Part shown: piece by piece, positions 17,345 through 26,680 of the stretch
Layout of the letters: every line of letters begins with the position of its first letter
Numbering within the stretch: position 1 is the first letter of the stretch
From: JABDQA01 sp963824415
GTDB taxonomy: Bacteria > Desulfobacterota > Desulfobulbia > Desulfobulbales > Desulfocapsaceae
Assembly (NCBI GenBank): GCA_963824415.1
Contig: CAWGPM010000005.1
Span: 469,450-533,449, forward strand
Direction of reading: 5' to 3'
Length of the DNA: 64,000 nt
Program-made: the position numbers and the translations under genes
The notes under the pieces: model-generated
What the model was told of the DNA's origin: nothing
The model's input: only the letters and a program-made list of their open reading frames with translations
The model's database searches: none

Positions 17345-18167
17345 ATGGTTCCGGTGCCGGTTGCGGCTCTCCCTGCTCAACCTGATCATCCTGGCACTGC
17401 TGCCCTTGCTGCCGGCGGGTTGTGCCAGACCCCCATGGGGAAACATTATCGAGGGCGATCCGGCAATTGAAATCGAACAGGCCTATGAGCAGATCATAAG
17501 CAGTCAGCAGGATTGTCCTCCTTCGTGGGATGCTGAGATTATGGTAAACTGGAGCAGTGCGCTGAGCGAGCAGTCCTTCAGCGGATATATCCAGGTTTTG
17601 CTGCCAGCCTATTTTAAACTGATTGTCTCCAATCCGCTGGGGCAGCCGCTCAGCGTTATCGCAGTAACCGAGAGCCGGTACCATTACCTCGATGCGGTAA
17701 ATAAGGCTTCTACGATCGGCAACCTGCGCTCATTTGTGGTCCGCAACGACCTCTCGCTGGCCCTGCTTGAGGGTCCATGGATGGATTGGCTTGGCGGACG
17801 TATTGGCGGCACTGGGCGGACAATTTCCGAGATCAGAGCGGATACGGAGGCGCGCGGGTTCTGGCTCACCATTGCCGAAGACCATGACAACGGGCGCATT
17901 TTCGAGCATTTATTGATAAACCAGCAAAAACAACGAATCACTGAGCGGGTCATCGTCGATGAACAGGCAGTGCCGGTGCTCACCGTGACCTATGGGGAGT
18001 GGTTGGATTTCGCCGGTTGCCTGCAGCCCATGCAGGTGGCAATCACCGGCCTGGCCTATGGTACGCACGGTGAACTCAGGTTTTCCGAACCGGCCCGGGC
18101 CGAGCTGACGCCGGCACAATTCACCCTGCCCATTCCCCCCGGCTACAGCAGAACACTGCTGCCCTAG
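17328..18167 (+). CDS. LolB/DUF4292-like outer-membrane lipoprotein
   Basis: 279 residues. A lipoprotein signal (LIILALLPLLPAGC, cysteine about residue 32) precedes a domain resembling LolB and DUF4292 proteins. SFSGYIQVLLPAYFKLIVSNPLGQP and a later YDEW-like TYGEWLDFAGCLQPMQVAIT region suggest a half-barrel lipid-binding fold. Overlap with the TPR lipoprotein gene implies a joint envelope role, perhaps lipoprotein handling. Exact function is inferred from fold resemblance only. Confidence 0.7.
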   Translation: MASATEWFRCRLRLSLLNLIILALLPLLPAGCARPPWGNIIEGDPAIEIEQAYEQIISSQQDCPPSWDAEIMVNWSSALSEQSFSGYIQVLLPAYFKLIVSNPLGQPLSVIAVTESRYHYLDAVNKASTIGNLRSFVVRNDLSLALLEGPWMDWLGGRIGGTGRTISEIRADTEARGFWLTIAEDHDNGRIFEHLLINQQKQRITERVIVDEQAVPVLTVTYGEWLDFAGCLQPMQVAITGLAYGTHGELRFSEPARAELTPAQFTLPIPPGYSRTLLP

Positions 18168-18190
18168 GGCTCCCTTTTTTGAGCTGTTTT
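18168..18190. terminator. Possible weak terminator between convergent genes
   Basis: The 23-bp gap between two convergent stop codons holds a T6 run (18175-18180), preceded by the self-complementary GCCCTAGGGC at 18162-18171. The stem is only 4-5 bp, so this is a poor terminator and is listed with low confidence. Confidence 0.25.
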
Positions 18191-19543
18191 CTAATTCGCA
18201 CCGTTACTCGCCGCATCCTGCAGCTCGCTGACGATAATTACAAACAGATTGTCTTCCTTAAAAAAGAGCTGCTGCAGATCATAGTGCCTGTTGGGAACCA
18301 GGGTCAGGGTCACTCGAACTTTCTCGGGATCGCTTTCACTGACCACCTCGATGCGGCTGATAAAGTCACCGCCGGCCTGAATTGAATCGGCAACCTCGGG
18401 GCCGAGCCTGGCGTCGAGAAAGTCGCAGACCACCTGGGGCTCACCCTGCTCGATGCCGAACACGAGCGGAGGAAAGAAATTATTGAGTCGAAAGAGAACG
18501 GTCTCGCTCTTATTGGCCGACTTTTCAAAGGCCACATCGAGCAGTACCGGCGCCGTCTCGGCCTCAGGCAAGGCTGGGGTGGCAATATTTTGTGCCGGTT
18601 CCGCCTCAGCCTCAGGCAAGGCTGGAGTGGCGATGTTTTGTGCCGATTCCGCCTCAGCCTCAGGCAAGGCTGGAGTGGCGATATTTTGTGCCGATTCCGC
18701 CTCAGCCGGCTCGGGGATTTGCGCCTCGGCTGCCGACGCAGGCTTCTGAGTTGGAGATGATTCCGTTTCGGTTGCTGCAGCAGGTTTTTCTTCAACCGGC
18801 ATAACCTGCTTCTTCTGCTGCGCGGCAATGGCTGCCACCGGGGCCGGCGGTGCTGCGGCAGACGCTGTCGGTTTTTCTATCGGCGCGGCAGGCGGGAGAA
18901 CTGTTTCTGGGGCCTGCTCATTTGCCTGAGGGGTGACGGGCGTTGTCGCGGTTAAAGCCGCCGGTGTGTCTTTTTCCGAAGCAACCGGAGCAGCAGGAGG
19001 AGCCGGCGGTGGTGAAGCCGGGGGAGGAGGAGGCTGAGGTTGGTGCACAATTTTTTTTGATTCAAGCCTGATGTATTGGGGGCCGGTTGTGGCAGCCGTC
19101 TGCTTATCAGGCTCACCGCCTTCATCGGGAAAAAATGTTATAATGAGGCTGTTATTGGAGACATTGAAGGTCTGATCATACTGGTAATCTGCGTTCTGAA
19201 CGATATCGACAACCACACGGGTCTTGGCGGGCTGGGTATGCCTGCCGATCCGGACGCCGCCGATTACCGAGCCGCCGTTGCCTTCGATTTGAGTCTTTTC
19301 ACCCCGATAGAGCGTGTTGGCAAAATCAAATACCAGGCGCGGCCGCTCACCATCGAGCCTGAACACCTTCGGCGCATAGGAGCCGCTGAGTTTAAATACC
19401 AGCTTCTCCTCCCCGCCTGCACCTGCAGTAACAGAGATCGACTCGATTGTCGGCTGGCTGGACTGGCTCTGGGCATGAGCGACAATAACGCTAAATAAGA
19501 AAGAAAGGATGGAGAAGATTGCTATCGAAAACAACTGCTTCAT
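18191..19543 (-). CDS. Double AMIN-domain periplasmic protein with proline/alanine-rich linker
   Basis: 450 residues from the ATG of MKQLFSIAIFSIL, which gives a good signal peptide ending AHAQ; the frame is open 63 codons upstream without signal character. An AMIN-like domain (about 30-145, with KLVFKLSGSYAPKVFRLDGE and RPRLVFDFANTLY) is followed by a long Pro/Ala/Glu linker and a second AMIN-like domain (about 340-445, LLDVAFEKSANKSETVLFRL, QVVCDFLDARLG). AMIN domains bind peptidoglycan and occur in PilQ and amidases. No catalytic domain is attached. The linker contains three 16-residue repeats. Confidence 0.8.
   Translation of the reverse strand: MKQLFSIAIFSILSFLFSVIVAHAQSQSSQPTIESISVTAGAGGEEKLVFKLSGSYAPKVFRLDGERPRLVFDFANTLYRGEKTQIEGNGGSVIGGVRIGRHTQPAKTRVVVDIVQNADYQYDQTFNVSNNSLIITFFPDEGGEPDKQTAATTGPQYIRLESKKIVHQPQPPPPPASPPPAPPAAPVASEKDTPAALTATTPVTPQANEQAPETVLPPAAPIEKPTASAAAPPAPVAAIAAQQKKQVMPVEEKPAAATETESSPTQKPASAAEAQIPEPAEAESAQNIATPALPEAEAESAQNIATPALPEAEAEPAQNIATPALPEAETAPVLLDVAFEKSANKSETVLFRLNNFFPPLVFGIEQGEPQVVCDFLDARLGPEVADSIQAGGDFISRIEVVSESDPEKVRVTLTLVPNRHYDLQQLFFKEDNLFVIIVSELQDAASNGAN
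18561..18704. repeat. Three 48-bp tandem repeats in the AMIN protein linker
   Basis: Units start at 18561, 18609 and 18657, each beginning GCCTCAGGCAAGGCTGG and differing at only a few positions. They encode a 16-residue repeat (core AQNIATPALPEAE) in the linker of the double-AMIN protein. The repeat keeps the reading frame, so gain or loss of units would only change linker length. Confidence 0.9.
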
Positions 19544-19781
19544 AAGCCACGATCCTTGATTACGAGCTGTTGATGCCTGGCTGAATGCAATGATAATCGG
19601 CGTTACCAAATGTAACCCATTATTATCTTTAATACTAATAACCAGCTTATCTGAATACCTTATCCTTTCTTGAAAAGTCAACTTATTTTCAGTAAATCTG
19701 GGGGTCCGCTCCTCCAGACAAGCACCTGTCATCGAGCCCCGGACATCCCATGAACCTCACTATACATCGTGTGTTAAAAAT

Positions 19782-22308
19782 ATGAGCACGCCCAATTTAC
19801 TCCACCATGTCAGCAGACCCGGACGCTACCTCGGCGGTGAATACAATACGCCGCTCCTCAATGAATCCGCCCCGGTAAGCTGCCTGTTTGCCTTTCCAGA
19901 TCTCTATGAAATCGGCATGTCGCACCAGGGCTTGCAGATCCTCTACCATATCGTCAATGCGCTCGACGATACCCGGGCCGAACGCTGCTATTGCCCCGCC
20001 CCCGATGCCGAACAATGGCTGCGCGATCATCAGGTTGTGCTGGGTTCGCTGGAATCAGGACAGGCCCTGAAAGATTTTGACCTGCTCGGCATTACCCTGC
20101 CCCATGAACTCTGTTACACCAATATTCTAACTATGCTCGACCTCGCTCAGATTCCGTTTCTGGCGGCAGAGCGTGCAGAGAACCAGCCGATCGTGCTGGG
20201 CGGCGGGACCTGCGCCTTCAACCCTGAACCGGTGGCCGATTTTTTCGATGCGATCTGTGTCGGCGACGGCGAGGAAGCTATCATCGATATCTGCGCTGTA
20301 CTCAAAGAGATGAAACAGCGCGGTGCATCAAAACAGGAAATCATCGCCGAACTTGGCCGGATCGATGGGGTCTATCTGCCCCATCTTTACCGGCCTCGCT
20401 ATCACAGCGACGGGCGCCTGAGCGCCATCGAACATGATACAGACACCTCTCCGAAACTCAGAAGACGGATACTGCCCGATCTCGATCGTCTCGACCACCT
20501 GAAGCATCCCCTGGTACCCGGCGCCCGCATCGTCCACGACCGGCTGGCCCTCGAGGTCGCCCGGGGCTGCACCAGGGGATGCCGCTTCTGCCAGGCCGGC
20601 ATCACTTACCGGCCGGTACGCGAAAGAAGCACCGCCCAGATCATGGAACTGGCTGAACAAGGCATCGCCCGGTCGGGTTTCGAAGAGCTGGCCCTGCTGT
20701 CATTGTCCACCGGAGACTACAGCTGTCTGCCCGAGGTGCTGCCGAAACTGATGAAGCGTTTTGCCGGCGAACGAGTCTCGGTGGCAATGCCGTCCATGCG
20801 GGTTGGAACCCTGAACCGCGAACTGATGGATGAAATCCGCCGGGTCAGAAAAACCGGTTTCACCCTGGCCCCGGAAGCAGGCAGCGAGCGGCTGCGTCAG
20901 AGTATCAACAAGGGGATCACCGAAGAGGCCCTGCTCCAGGCGGCAGCGGATGCGTATTCGCTGGGCTGGAATCTGATCAAACTCTACTTCATGATAGGTC
21001 TGCCCACTGAAACGGACGAGGACCTCGACGCAATCACCGCACTGGTTGAGAAAACCGCCCAAGCCGGTCAGATCGACGGCCGCGGGCGCAAACGCATTTC
21101 AGTCAGCGTCGGGACCTTTGTCCCCAAACCTCACACGCCCTTTCAATGGGAGCCACAACTGAGCATCAAGGAAAGCCGGAGGCGCCTGCAGGTGCTGAAA
21201 TCTGCACTGCACAAGCGCTCGACCACGCTCAAATATCACGATCCGGAACAGAGCTTCCTCGAAGGCGTCTTCTGCCCGGGGTGACCGCCGCCTCGCCAAA
21301 CTCACCATCAGCGCCTGGCAGCGAGGCGCCCGGCTGGACAGCTGGAGCGATTATTTCAACCTGCTGCGCTGGCGGGAAGCGGCTGAGGATTGCGGGCTGG
21401 ATCTCGATTTTTATCTACGCCGCCGTGAAACCGATGAACTTCTGCCGTGGAGCCATATCGATTCGGGGGTGGAGACCGCTTACCTGCTTGAAGAGCGCGA
21501 CAAAAGTATATCCCAGATCTACACCGAGGACTGCCGCTACCACGGCTGCCAGAAATGCGGGCTGTGCGATTTCAAGACCGTAATGCCCATTGTTCATAAT
21601 AAAAAACGTCTCTCTGATGAACCGCCCGCCGGAGCAACAGAAAACATAAAGGCGGAAACCTCATCGGACCGCTTCAGGTATCTGATCAGCTATGGTCGCA
21701 GCGGTCCGATCTGCTACCTGGGACACCTGGAGTTTCTCCAGATCATCTTTCGCAGCCTGAGAAGAGCCGGATTTAAAACGCACTTTTCCCAAGGCTACAA
21801 CCCGTCCCCAAAGGTGTCCTTCGGCCCCGCCCTGCCGGTTGGCACCATGAGCAGAAGTGAGTTTTTCTCGGTCGATCTGCTCGAGCCGCTGAGCGATTTT
21901 GAGGAGGCCAAGGCAAGACTCAACCAGGCCTTGCCGGAAGGACTCGCTGTGGTCGAAATCAAAGCGCGCGAGGGCAGACTGCCCCAGAATCTGCTCAGCC
22001 GCTACCTTGTGAGCCTTCCATTTGCACTCAGCAGCAGCGAATTGGAACAGATTGAAAGTTTTATCGCCAGCAGCACATTCCTCATCGAGAAAACGAGAAA
22101 AGGGAAGACCAAAAAGATTGATGTGCGTCCGCTGGTTCAAAGGATTTCCGCGACATCGTCAAAGACGGTTGAGCTGGATCTGATCTTTAGAAGCGGTGCG
22201 CCCGGCACCAAACCGTTCGAGATCCTCGCCGCCCTGCTCGATCGAGAACTCTCTGTACTGCTGGACATGGAGGTGCTGAAAATCTCCTGGTCGGAACTGG
22301 ACGATTGA
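19782..22308 (+). CDS. B12-type radical SAM protein fused to DUF2344 domain, interrupted by one frameshift
   Basis: Read with one correction this is about 841 residues. The N-terminal part is the TIGR03960-type radical SAM protein: a B12-binding-like domain, then the cluster motif CTRGCRFCQAG (CxxxCxxC) near residue 265 and LSTGDYSCL. After the break come RRLAKLTISAWQRGARLDSW and EDCRYHGCQKCGLCDF, then a DUF2344 domain (about 620-840, FRYLISYGRSGPICYLGHLE). The frame stops at TGA 21282-21284. Removing one C from CCC at 21275-21277 restores the expected CRGDRRLAKL. Related fused proteins are common in anaerobes; the substrate is unknown. Sequencing error or real mutation cannot be separated here. 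Confidence 0.85.
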
Positions 22309-22420
22309 TCTCGCTTGCCTGAAAAGGGTGTCCTGTGTTATTAGTCAGGCTGTTAAAGCGCCGGTTGCCCAGGCAGCCTCAGATATCCCAGCCGCAAAAG
22401 AAGAGACTACAGGAGAGACT

Positions 22421-23767
22421 ATGATCAAGAAGATTGTCTTGCGCGATGATGAAATGCCCCTGCAATGGTACAACGTCGTTCCCGATCTGCCGAAAGGACT
22501 GCGGCCGCCTCTCGACCCCGAGACCAAGGAGCCGATGGGCCCGGAGAAGCTGTCCGCGATCTTTCCGATGGGCCTGCTCGAACAGGAGATGTCCGATAAG
22601 CGCTTTATCGACATTCCCGAAGAAGTCCTGGACATTCTAAAGATCTGGCGGCCTTCTCCGCTGGTCAGGGCGACAAGTCTTGAGAAAGCACTGAACACCA
22701 AAGCCAAGATCTTCTTCAAAAATGAAGGGGTTTCACCCGTCGGTTCCCATAAACCCAACACCGCGGTTGCCCAGGCCTACTACAATCAAACGAGAAGGCG
22801 TCAAGCGGCTGGCCACCGAGACCGGCGCCGGCCAGTGGGGCAGCGCCCTGTCCTGGCCACCAGTAAGTTCGGCATGGAGTGCAAGGTCTACATGGTGCGG
22901 GTCTCGTTTGACCAGAAACCCTACCGCAAGTCGGTCATGCAGACCTTCGGCGCCACGAGTGATCCCCAGTCCCAGCAATGAAACCGAACTACCGGCCGTG
23001 CCATCCTGGAGCAGATGCCCGATACCCCCGGTTCTCTGGGCATTGCGATTTCCGAGGCCATCGAGGATGCCGCCACCAGTGAGGACACCAACTACTCCCT
23101 CGGTTCGGTGCTGAACCATGTTATCCTGCACCAGTCGATCATCGGTCTGGAGGCCAAGAAGCAGATGGAAATCGCCGGGGAATACCCCGATGTGATCATC
23201 GGCTGCTGCGGCGGCGGCTCGAACTTCGCCGGACTGGCGGTACCCTTCGTACCCGATTACCTGGACGGCAAAAAAATCCGTTTTATCGGCACCGAACCGG
23301 CCTCCTGCCCGACGCTGACCGGCGGTAAGCTTGCCTATGATTTCGGCGACACTGCCATGACCACCCCGCTGCTCTACATGCATACCCTGGGCCATGACTT
23401 CATCCCACCGGGCATTCATGCCGGCGGGCTGCGTTATCACGGTATGGCGCCGATCGTTTCGGCCATGGTCCGGGAAAAGATTGTCGAACCAGTCAAGGTC
23501 CAGCAGCTCGAGTGTTTTGAAGCGGGCGTACTCTTTGCCAAGACCGAAGGCATCATCCCGGCTCCGGAAACCTGTCATGCGATCAGAGGTGCAATCATCG
23601 AAGCAACCAGGGATCTCAATGATCCTAAGACCATCCTGTTCAACTTCTCCGGTCACGGACTTATCGATATGGCTTCCTACGATAAATTCTTCGCCGGCGA
23701 GCTGTACGACTTCGATTACCCGGCGGAACAGATTGCTGAATCTATCGCCAAGCTGCCGAAACTCTAG
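22421..23767 (+). CDS. trpB: Tryptophan synthase beta-like TrpB2, four apparent frame breaks
   Basis: About 448 residues if the frame is repaired, matching TrpB2 (TIGR01415, the PLP-dependent beta-chain variant). ATG 22421 follows an AGGAGA site at 22411-22416. The N-terminus DDEMPLQWYNVVPDLPKG is typical; the PLP lysine lies in GSHKPNTA; the phosphate-binding loop is CCGGGSNFAGLA. The reading frame shifts at about 22787-22793 (+1), 22848-22853 (-1), 22954-22958 (+1) and 22986-22988 (-1). Between the first pair the correct peptide EGVKRLATETGAGQWGSAL is in another frame, and between the second VIPSPSNETE. It would convert indole and serine to tryptophan. No trpA is nearby. Confidence 0.88.
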
Positions 23768-23791
23768 CCTCCAGCTCACCCGGCAGCATCA

Positions 23792-25057
23792 ATGCGCTGT
23801 GCAAGGCCCATACGACACTGCTCCTGCATGCTTGTATGGGCCTTTTTTCTAGCCCTCACCGTCTCCGCTGAACCCCTTGCAGACAGCGAAACTCTGGTCA
23901 CAAAGGGAGGCTACCTCGTGACCAGGGATGGCCGGGTTGTTGCGGAACTGGCGGCTGACCAACACTTCATACCGGCCTCAATTGTCAAGATCGCGACCGC
24001 GCTGACCGTTCTCGAAATTCTTGGACCTGACCACCGGATTAAAACAGAATTCTTTCTACGCGACCAATCTATCCTGTGTATCAAGGGCTACGGCGACCCT
24101 TTTTTTGTTTCGGAGATCGTTTCGGAAACCGTCACTGCCATCGCGGCATCTCTAAAAGATCTTGGCATTAATGAAATCGACGGCCTGATTCTCGATGAGA
24201 GTTTCTTTGCACTTGAACAGAGCTACCCGGCAGGCAGCGAGCATTCTGATAACCCCTATGATGCCGAAAACAGTGCCTTGAGCGTCAACTTCAATTCGCT
24301 GTCCATCGTCAGGAACCAAAACGGAACTATTGCCTCGGGTGAGCCTCAAACACCGACTCTGCCGCTGACCCGCGAAATCGGCAAGCGGCTCAAACCTGGC
24401 CGGCACCGGATCAACGTCTCGAGCAGCCCTGCTGCTGACTCCTCATCTGGACCGCAGCGCTATGTTGCAGAACTGTTTTCGGAATTGCTGAGGGGCCGGC
24501 AAATCACCCTCAGCGGTTCTTATAAGCCAGGCACCATAAAGCAGAGTGACCGACTCATCCACACCTATTACAGCCGCCAGACGATTGCGGAAATGGTGAG
24601 AAGCGGCCTGAGGTTTTCCAACAATTTCATTGCCAATCAGCTCTTGCTCGCCAGTGGCGCCAAACGTTACGGCCCCCCCGGAACCTGGCAGAAGGGGAGA
24701 CGTGCGCTACGTGAAATTCTTGAAGAGCGAGCCGGCCTCGAGGCTGGAGCGTTTTCCATCATCGAAGGTTCCGGCTTGTCGAGACGAAACCGTATTACCC
24801 CTGCTGCGATGATCACTCTACTGGAAGCATTCAGGCCGTTTGCCTATCTGCTCCCGAGAGACGACCAGATTGTGAAGAAATCCGGCACCCTCTCGGATGT
24901 TTTTAATTATGCCGGATACTTTATCTCGAAGCAAACCAGCGATCCGTTCGTAATCATGCTCAATCAGCCGCGCAACAATCGCGATGAACTGCTTCATGTG
25001 CTGCACCGCCGTTACCTTGAAGATGCAGAGGGCAGATACAATAACAGGACTCGCTGA
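23792..25057 (+). CDS. dacB: D-alanyl-D-alanine carboxypeptidase, PBP4/S13 family
   Basis: 421 residues. Signal peptide about 1-26 (MLVWAFFLALTVSA core). Serine peptidase S13 motifs: SIVK (Ser63, Lys66), SNN (about residue 275, FSNNFIANQLLL) and KSG (about 362, IVKKSGTLSD). It trims or cross-links peptidoglycan in the periplasm. The predicted start lies 24 bp after trpB and its first codons overlap a strong terminator-like hairpin (23803-23848). An ATG at 23828 lies inside the hairpin loop and would leave a signal peptide without a basic N-region, so 23792 is preferred. Confidence 0.87.
   Translation: MRCARPIRHCSCMLVWAFFLALTVSAEPLADSETLVTKGGYLVTRDGRVVAELAADQHFIPASIVKIATALTVLEILGPDHRIKTEFFLRDQSILCIKGYGDPFFVSEIVSETVTAIAASLKDLGINEIDGLILDESFFALEQSYPAGSEHSDNPYDAENSALSVNFNSLSIVRNQNGTIASGEPQTPTLPLTREIGKRLKPGRHRINVSSSPAADSSSGPQRYVAELFSELLRGRQITLSGSYKPGTIKQSDRLIHTYYSRQTIAEMVRSGLRFSNNFIANQLLLASGAKRYGPPGTWQKGRRALREILEERAGLEAGAFSIIEGSGLSRRNRITPAAMITLLEAFRPFAYLLPRDDQIVKKSGTLSDVFNYAGYFISKQTSDPFVIMLNQPRNNRDELLHVLHRRYLEDAEGRYNNRTR
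23803..23848 (+). terminator. Rho-independent terminator overlapping the dacB start
   Basis: A perfect 11-bp stem (AAGGCCCATAC at 23803-23813 and GTATGGGCCTT at 23834-23844) with a 20-base loop runs directly into a T6 tract (23843-23848). It would end trpB transcription. It also lies within the signal-peptide codons of dacB, whose ATG precedes the stem. Confidence 0.8.
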
Positions 25058-25069
25058 TCGGCCTGGGCA

Positions 25070-26291
25070 ATGAAAATTCTGCACATCATCAGCCAGCGTC
25101 CCGATTCCACCGGCAGCGGCATCTATCTGCAGCATATCCTTGCCGAGGCCGCCGCGGCAGGACATCGGAATATGCTGCTCTGCGGAGTACAAAACAATAA
25201 TCTGCCCGCCTTCGGAGACCTGGCAGTCGACCGGATCAGCTGCGTTCGATTTGAAACCCGGGATAATCCAGAAAAAATCATCGGCATGAGCGATGTCATG
25301 CCATACCCGAGCAGAACATTTCGCGAACTCGATAAGAATCAGCTCAGCCACTATCTGAACCTGTTCACAGGCGGCAGTAGAGGCAGCCGTGCAAGATTTT
25401 CAACCCGATCTGATCCACTGCCACCACCTCTGGCTGGTCACCTCTCTGGTGGCCCGGAGATTTTCAGATATCGCGGTAACCGCCAGTTGCCATGGCTCGG
25501 AGCTGCGCCAGTTTCACCAGTGCCCGCACCTGCAGGACATGGTGCGGCAGGGTTGCCGTGCGCTCAGGGCAGTCTGTGCACTAACCCAGGCCCAGCGTGC
25601 AGAGATCGCCTTGCTCTATGGTATTGATCTTAATACCATCACGGTTGTCGGTGCAGGGTTCGATGAGAGGTTGTTCTGTGGCAGGCCCCGGGAAACCAAT
25701 GCGCAGGACGAGACCTGCCGGTTGATCTATGGCGGCAAACTCAGTCGCGCCAAAGGCTTACCCTGGCTGCTCGAAGCGCTGCACCGCATGCCCGACTATC
25801 CGTTTCACCTCCACCTGGTCGGCAGCGGCGCCGGTATTGAGTACGAGCGCTGCCTTGAACTGGCTGAACGGCTGGGAAGCCGTGCTACCATCCATGGCGC
25901 CGTGTCACAAAGCGAGCTCGCTTCCCTGATGCGTGCCAGCCACATCCTGGTTCTGCCTTCGCTTTACGAGGGGTTGCCGCTGGTGGTCCTGGAGGGGCTG
26001 GCCTGCGGCTGCCGAGTCATCGCCACCGCGCTTGACGGAACGAAAGAGATTGCTGATCAGCTGGACAGCGAACACCTCATACTGCTCCCCGTGCCAGCAC
26101 TAGTCGATATGGATAGAACCGTTCTGGACGATGAGGAACACTTCGTTCAAAGACTGCAAGAAGCACTCGGCTCCTGCTTTTCCAAACGGACTGATGCTCT
26201 TTCCCCCGCCGATCTCAGCCACTATCACTGGAATTCGGTGTTTCGTCGCATCCAGGCAATATGGAGCCAGTGTTCGCCTGAAACTGCTTGA
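25070..26291 (+). CDS. GT4-family glycosyltransferase, one frame break
   Basis: About 406 residues if repaired. The N-terminus MKILHIISQRPDSTGSGIYL is the typical acceptor-binding Rossmann start of GT4/GT-B enzymes. The C-terminal half has the nucleotide-sugar site: LIYGGKLSRAKGLPWLLEAL and the E-x7-E-like LPSLYEGLPLVVLEGLACG (about 290-308). The frame changes near 25366-25372; one extra base there separates LSHYLNLF from the downstream QDFQPDLIHCHHLW. It starts 12 bp after dacB. Donor and acceptor are unknown; cell-envelope glycan synthesis is a guess from the neighbour. Confidence 0.82.
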
Positions 26292-26366
26292 TTACACAAA
26301 AGAATATTTCGGCTCGATCGACGTTGGCGCAGACAAAATCTTGCATATCGTTCGATGTTAAGCTCG

Positions 26367-26622
26367 CCTGAATATTTCACGAGTTGAGACGGCCTGCAAG
26401 CCAAGGAGACTTGGGGAAGGCTATATGCTTAATATGCCTTCCCCAAAAGCGACGCGGGATAGCAGGCCGTGTCGACTCGCCCGAAGGGTGGAAATGCTGT
26501 CTTTTCATCATTGATTCTAAAGGGTACAATCTGTGTTGTTCGCATAATTGTGTAACTTTAGAACAAACTTTTGATATTGTTCAAATACTAATAGTCTTCG
26601 TTGTTTTTCCATGAACGTCAGG
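26367..26622. mobile_element. MITE-like element, copy 1, carrying a nested structured insert
   Basis: From 26489 to 26615 it is about 97% identical to the element at 38480-38628. The left end CCTGAATATTTCA (26367-26379) is intact, but a 109-bp block absent from the other copy separates it from the body. The right end is decayed (TCCATGAACGTCAGG instead of TCCATGAAATATTCAGG). It contains no open reading frame and lies between a glycosyltransferase gene and a cytochrome gene, in an otherwise gene-free 389-bp stretch. Confidence 0.75.
26380..26488. repeat. 109-bp structured insert inside MITE copy 1
   Basis: The block is bounded by an 18-bp inverted repeat with two mismatches: CGAGTTGAGACGGCCTGC (26380-26397) and GCAGGCCGTGTCGACTCG (26462-26479). 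Inside is a second, perfect 11-bp stem (TTGGGGAAGGC 26411-26421 with GCCTTCCCCAA 26436-26446) and a 14-base AT-rich loop. It ends with CCCGAAGGG. The nested symmetry suggests a cruciform or a folded RNA. There is no coding capacity. Confidence 0.65.
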
Positions 26623-26680
26623 CTAGTGTGTTTTCATTACATATTTCAAAGGCTTCTATCATTAAGAAGGAGATAGACAG

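Noticed and set aside
22733..23779. Antisense frame of 348 codons over trpB2
   Set aside because: The plus strand encodes conserved TrpB2 peptides throughout, so the antisense frame is a shadow.
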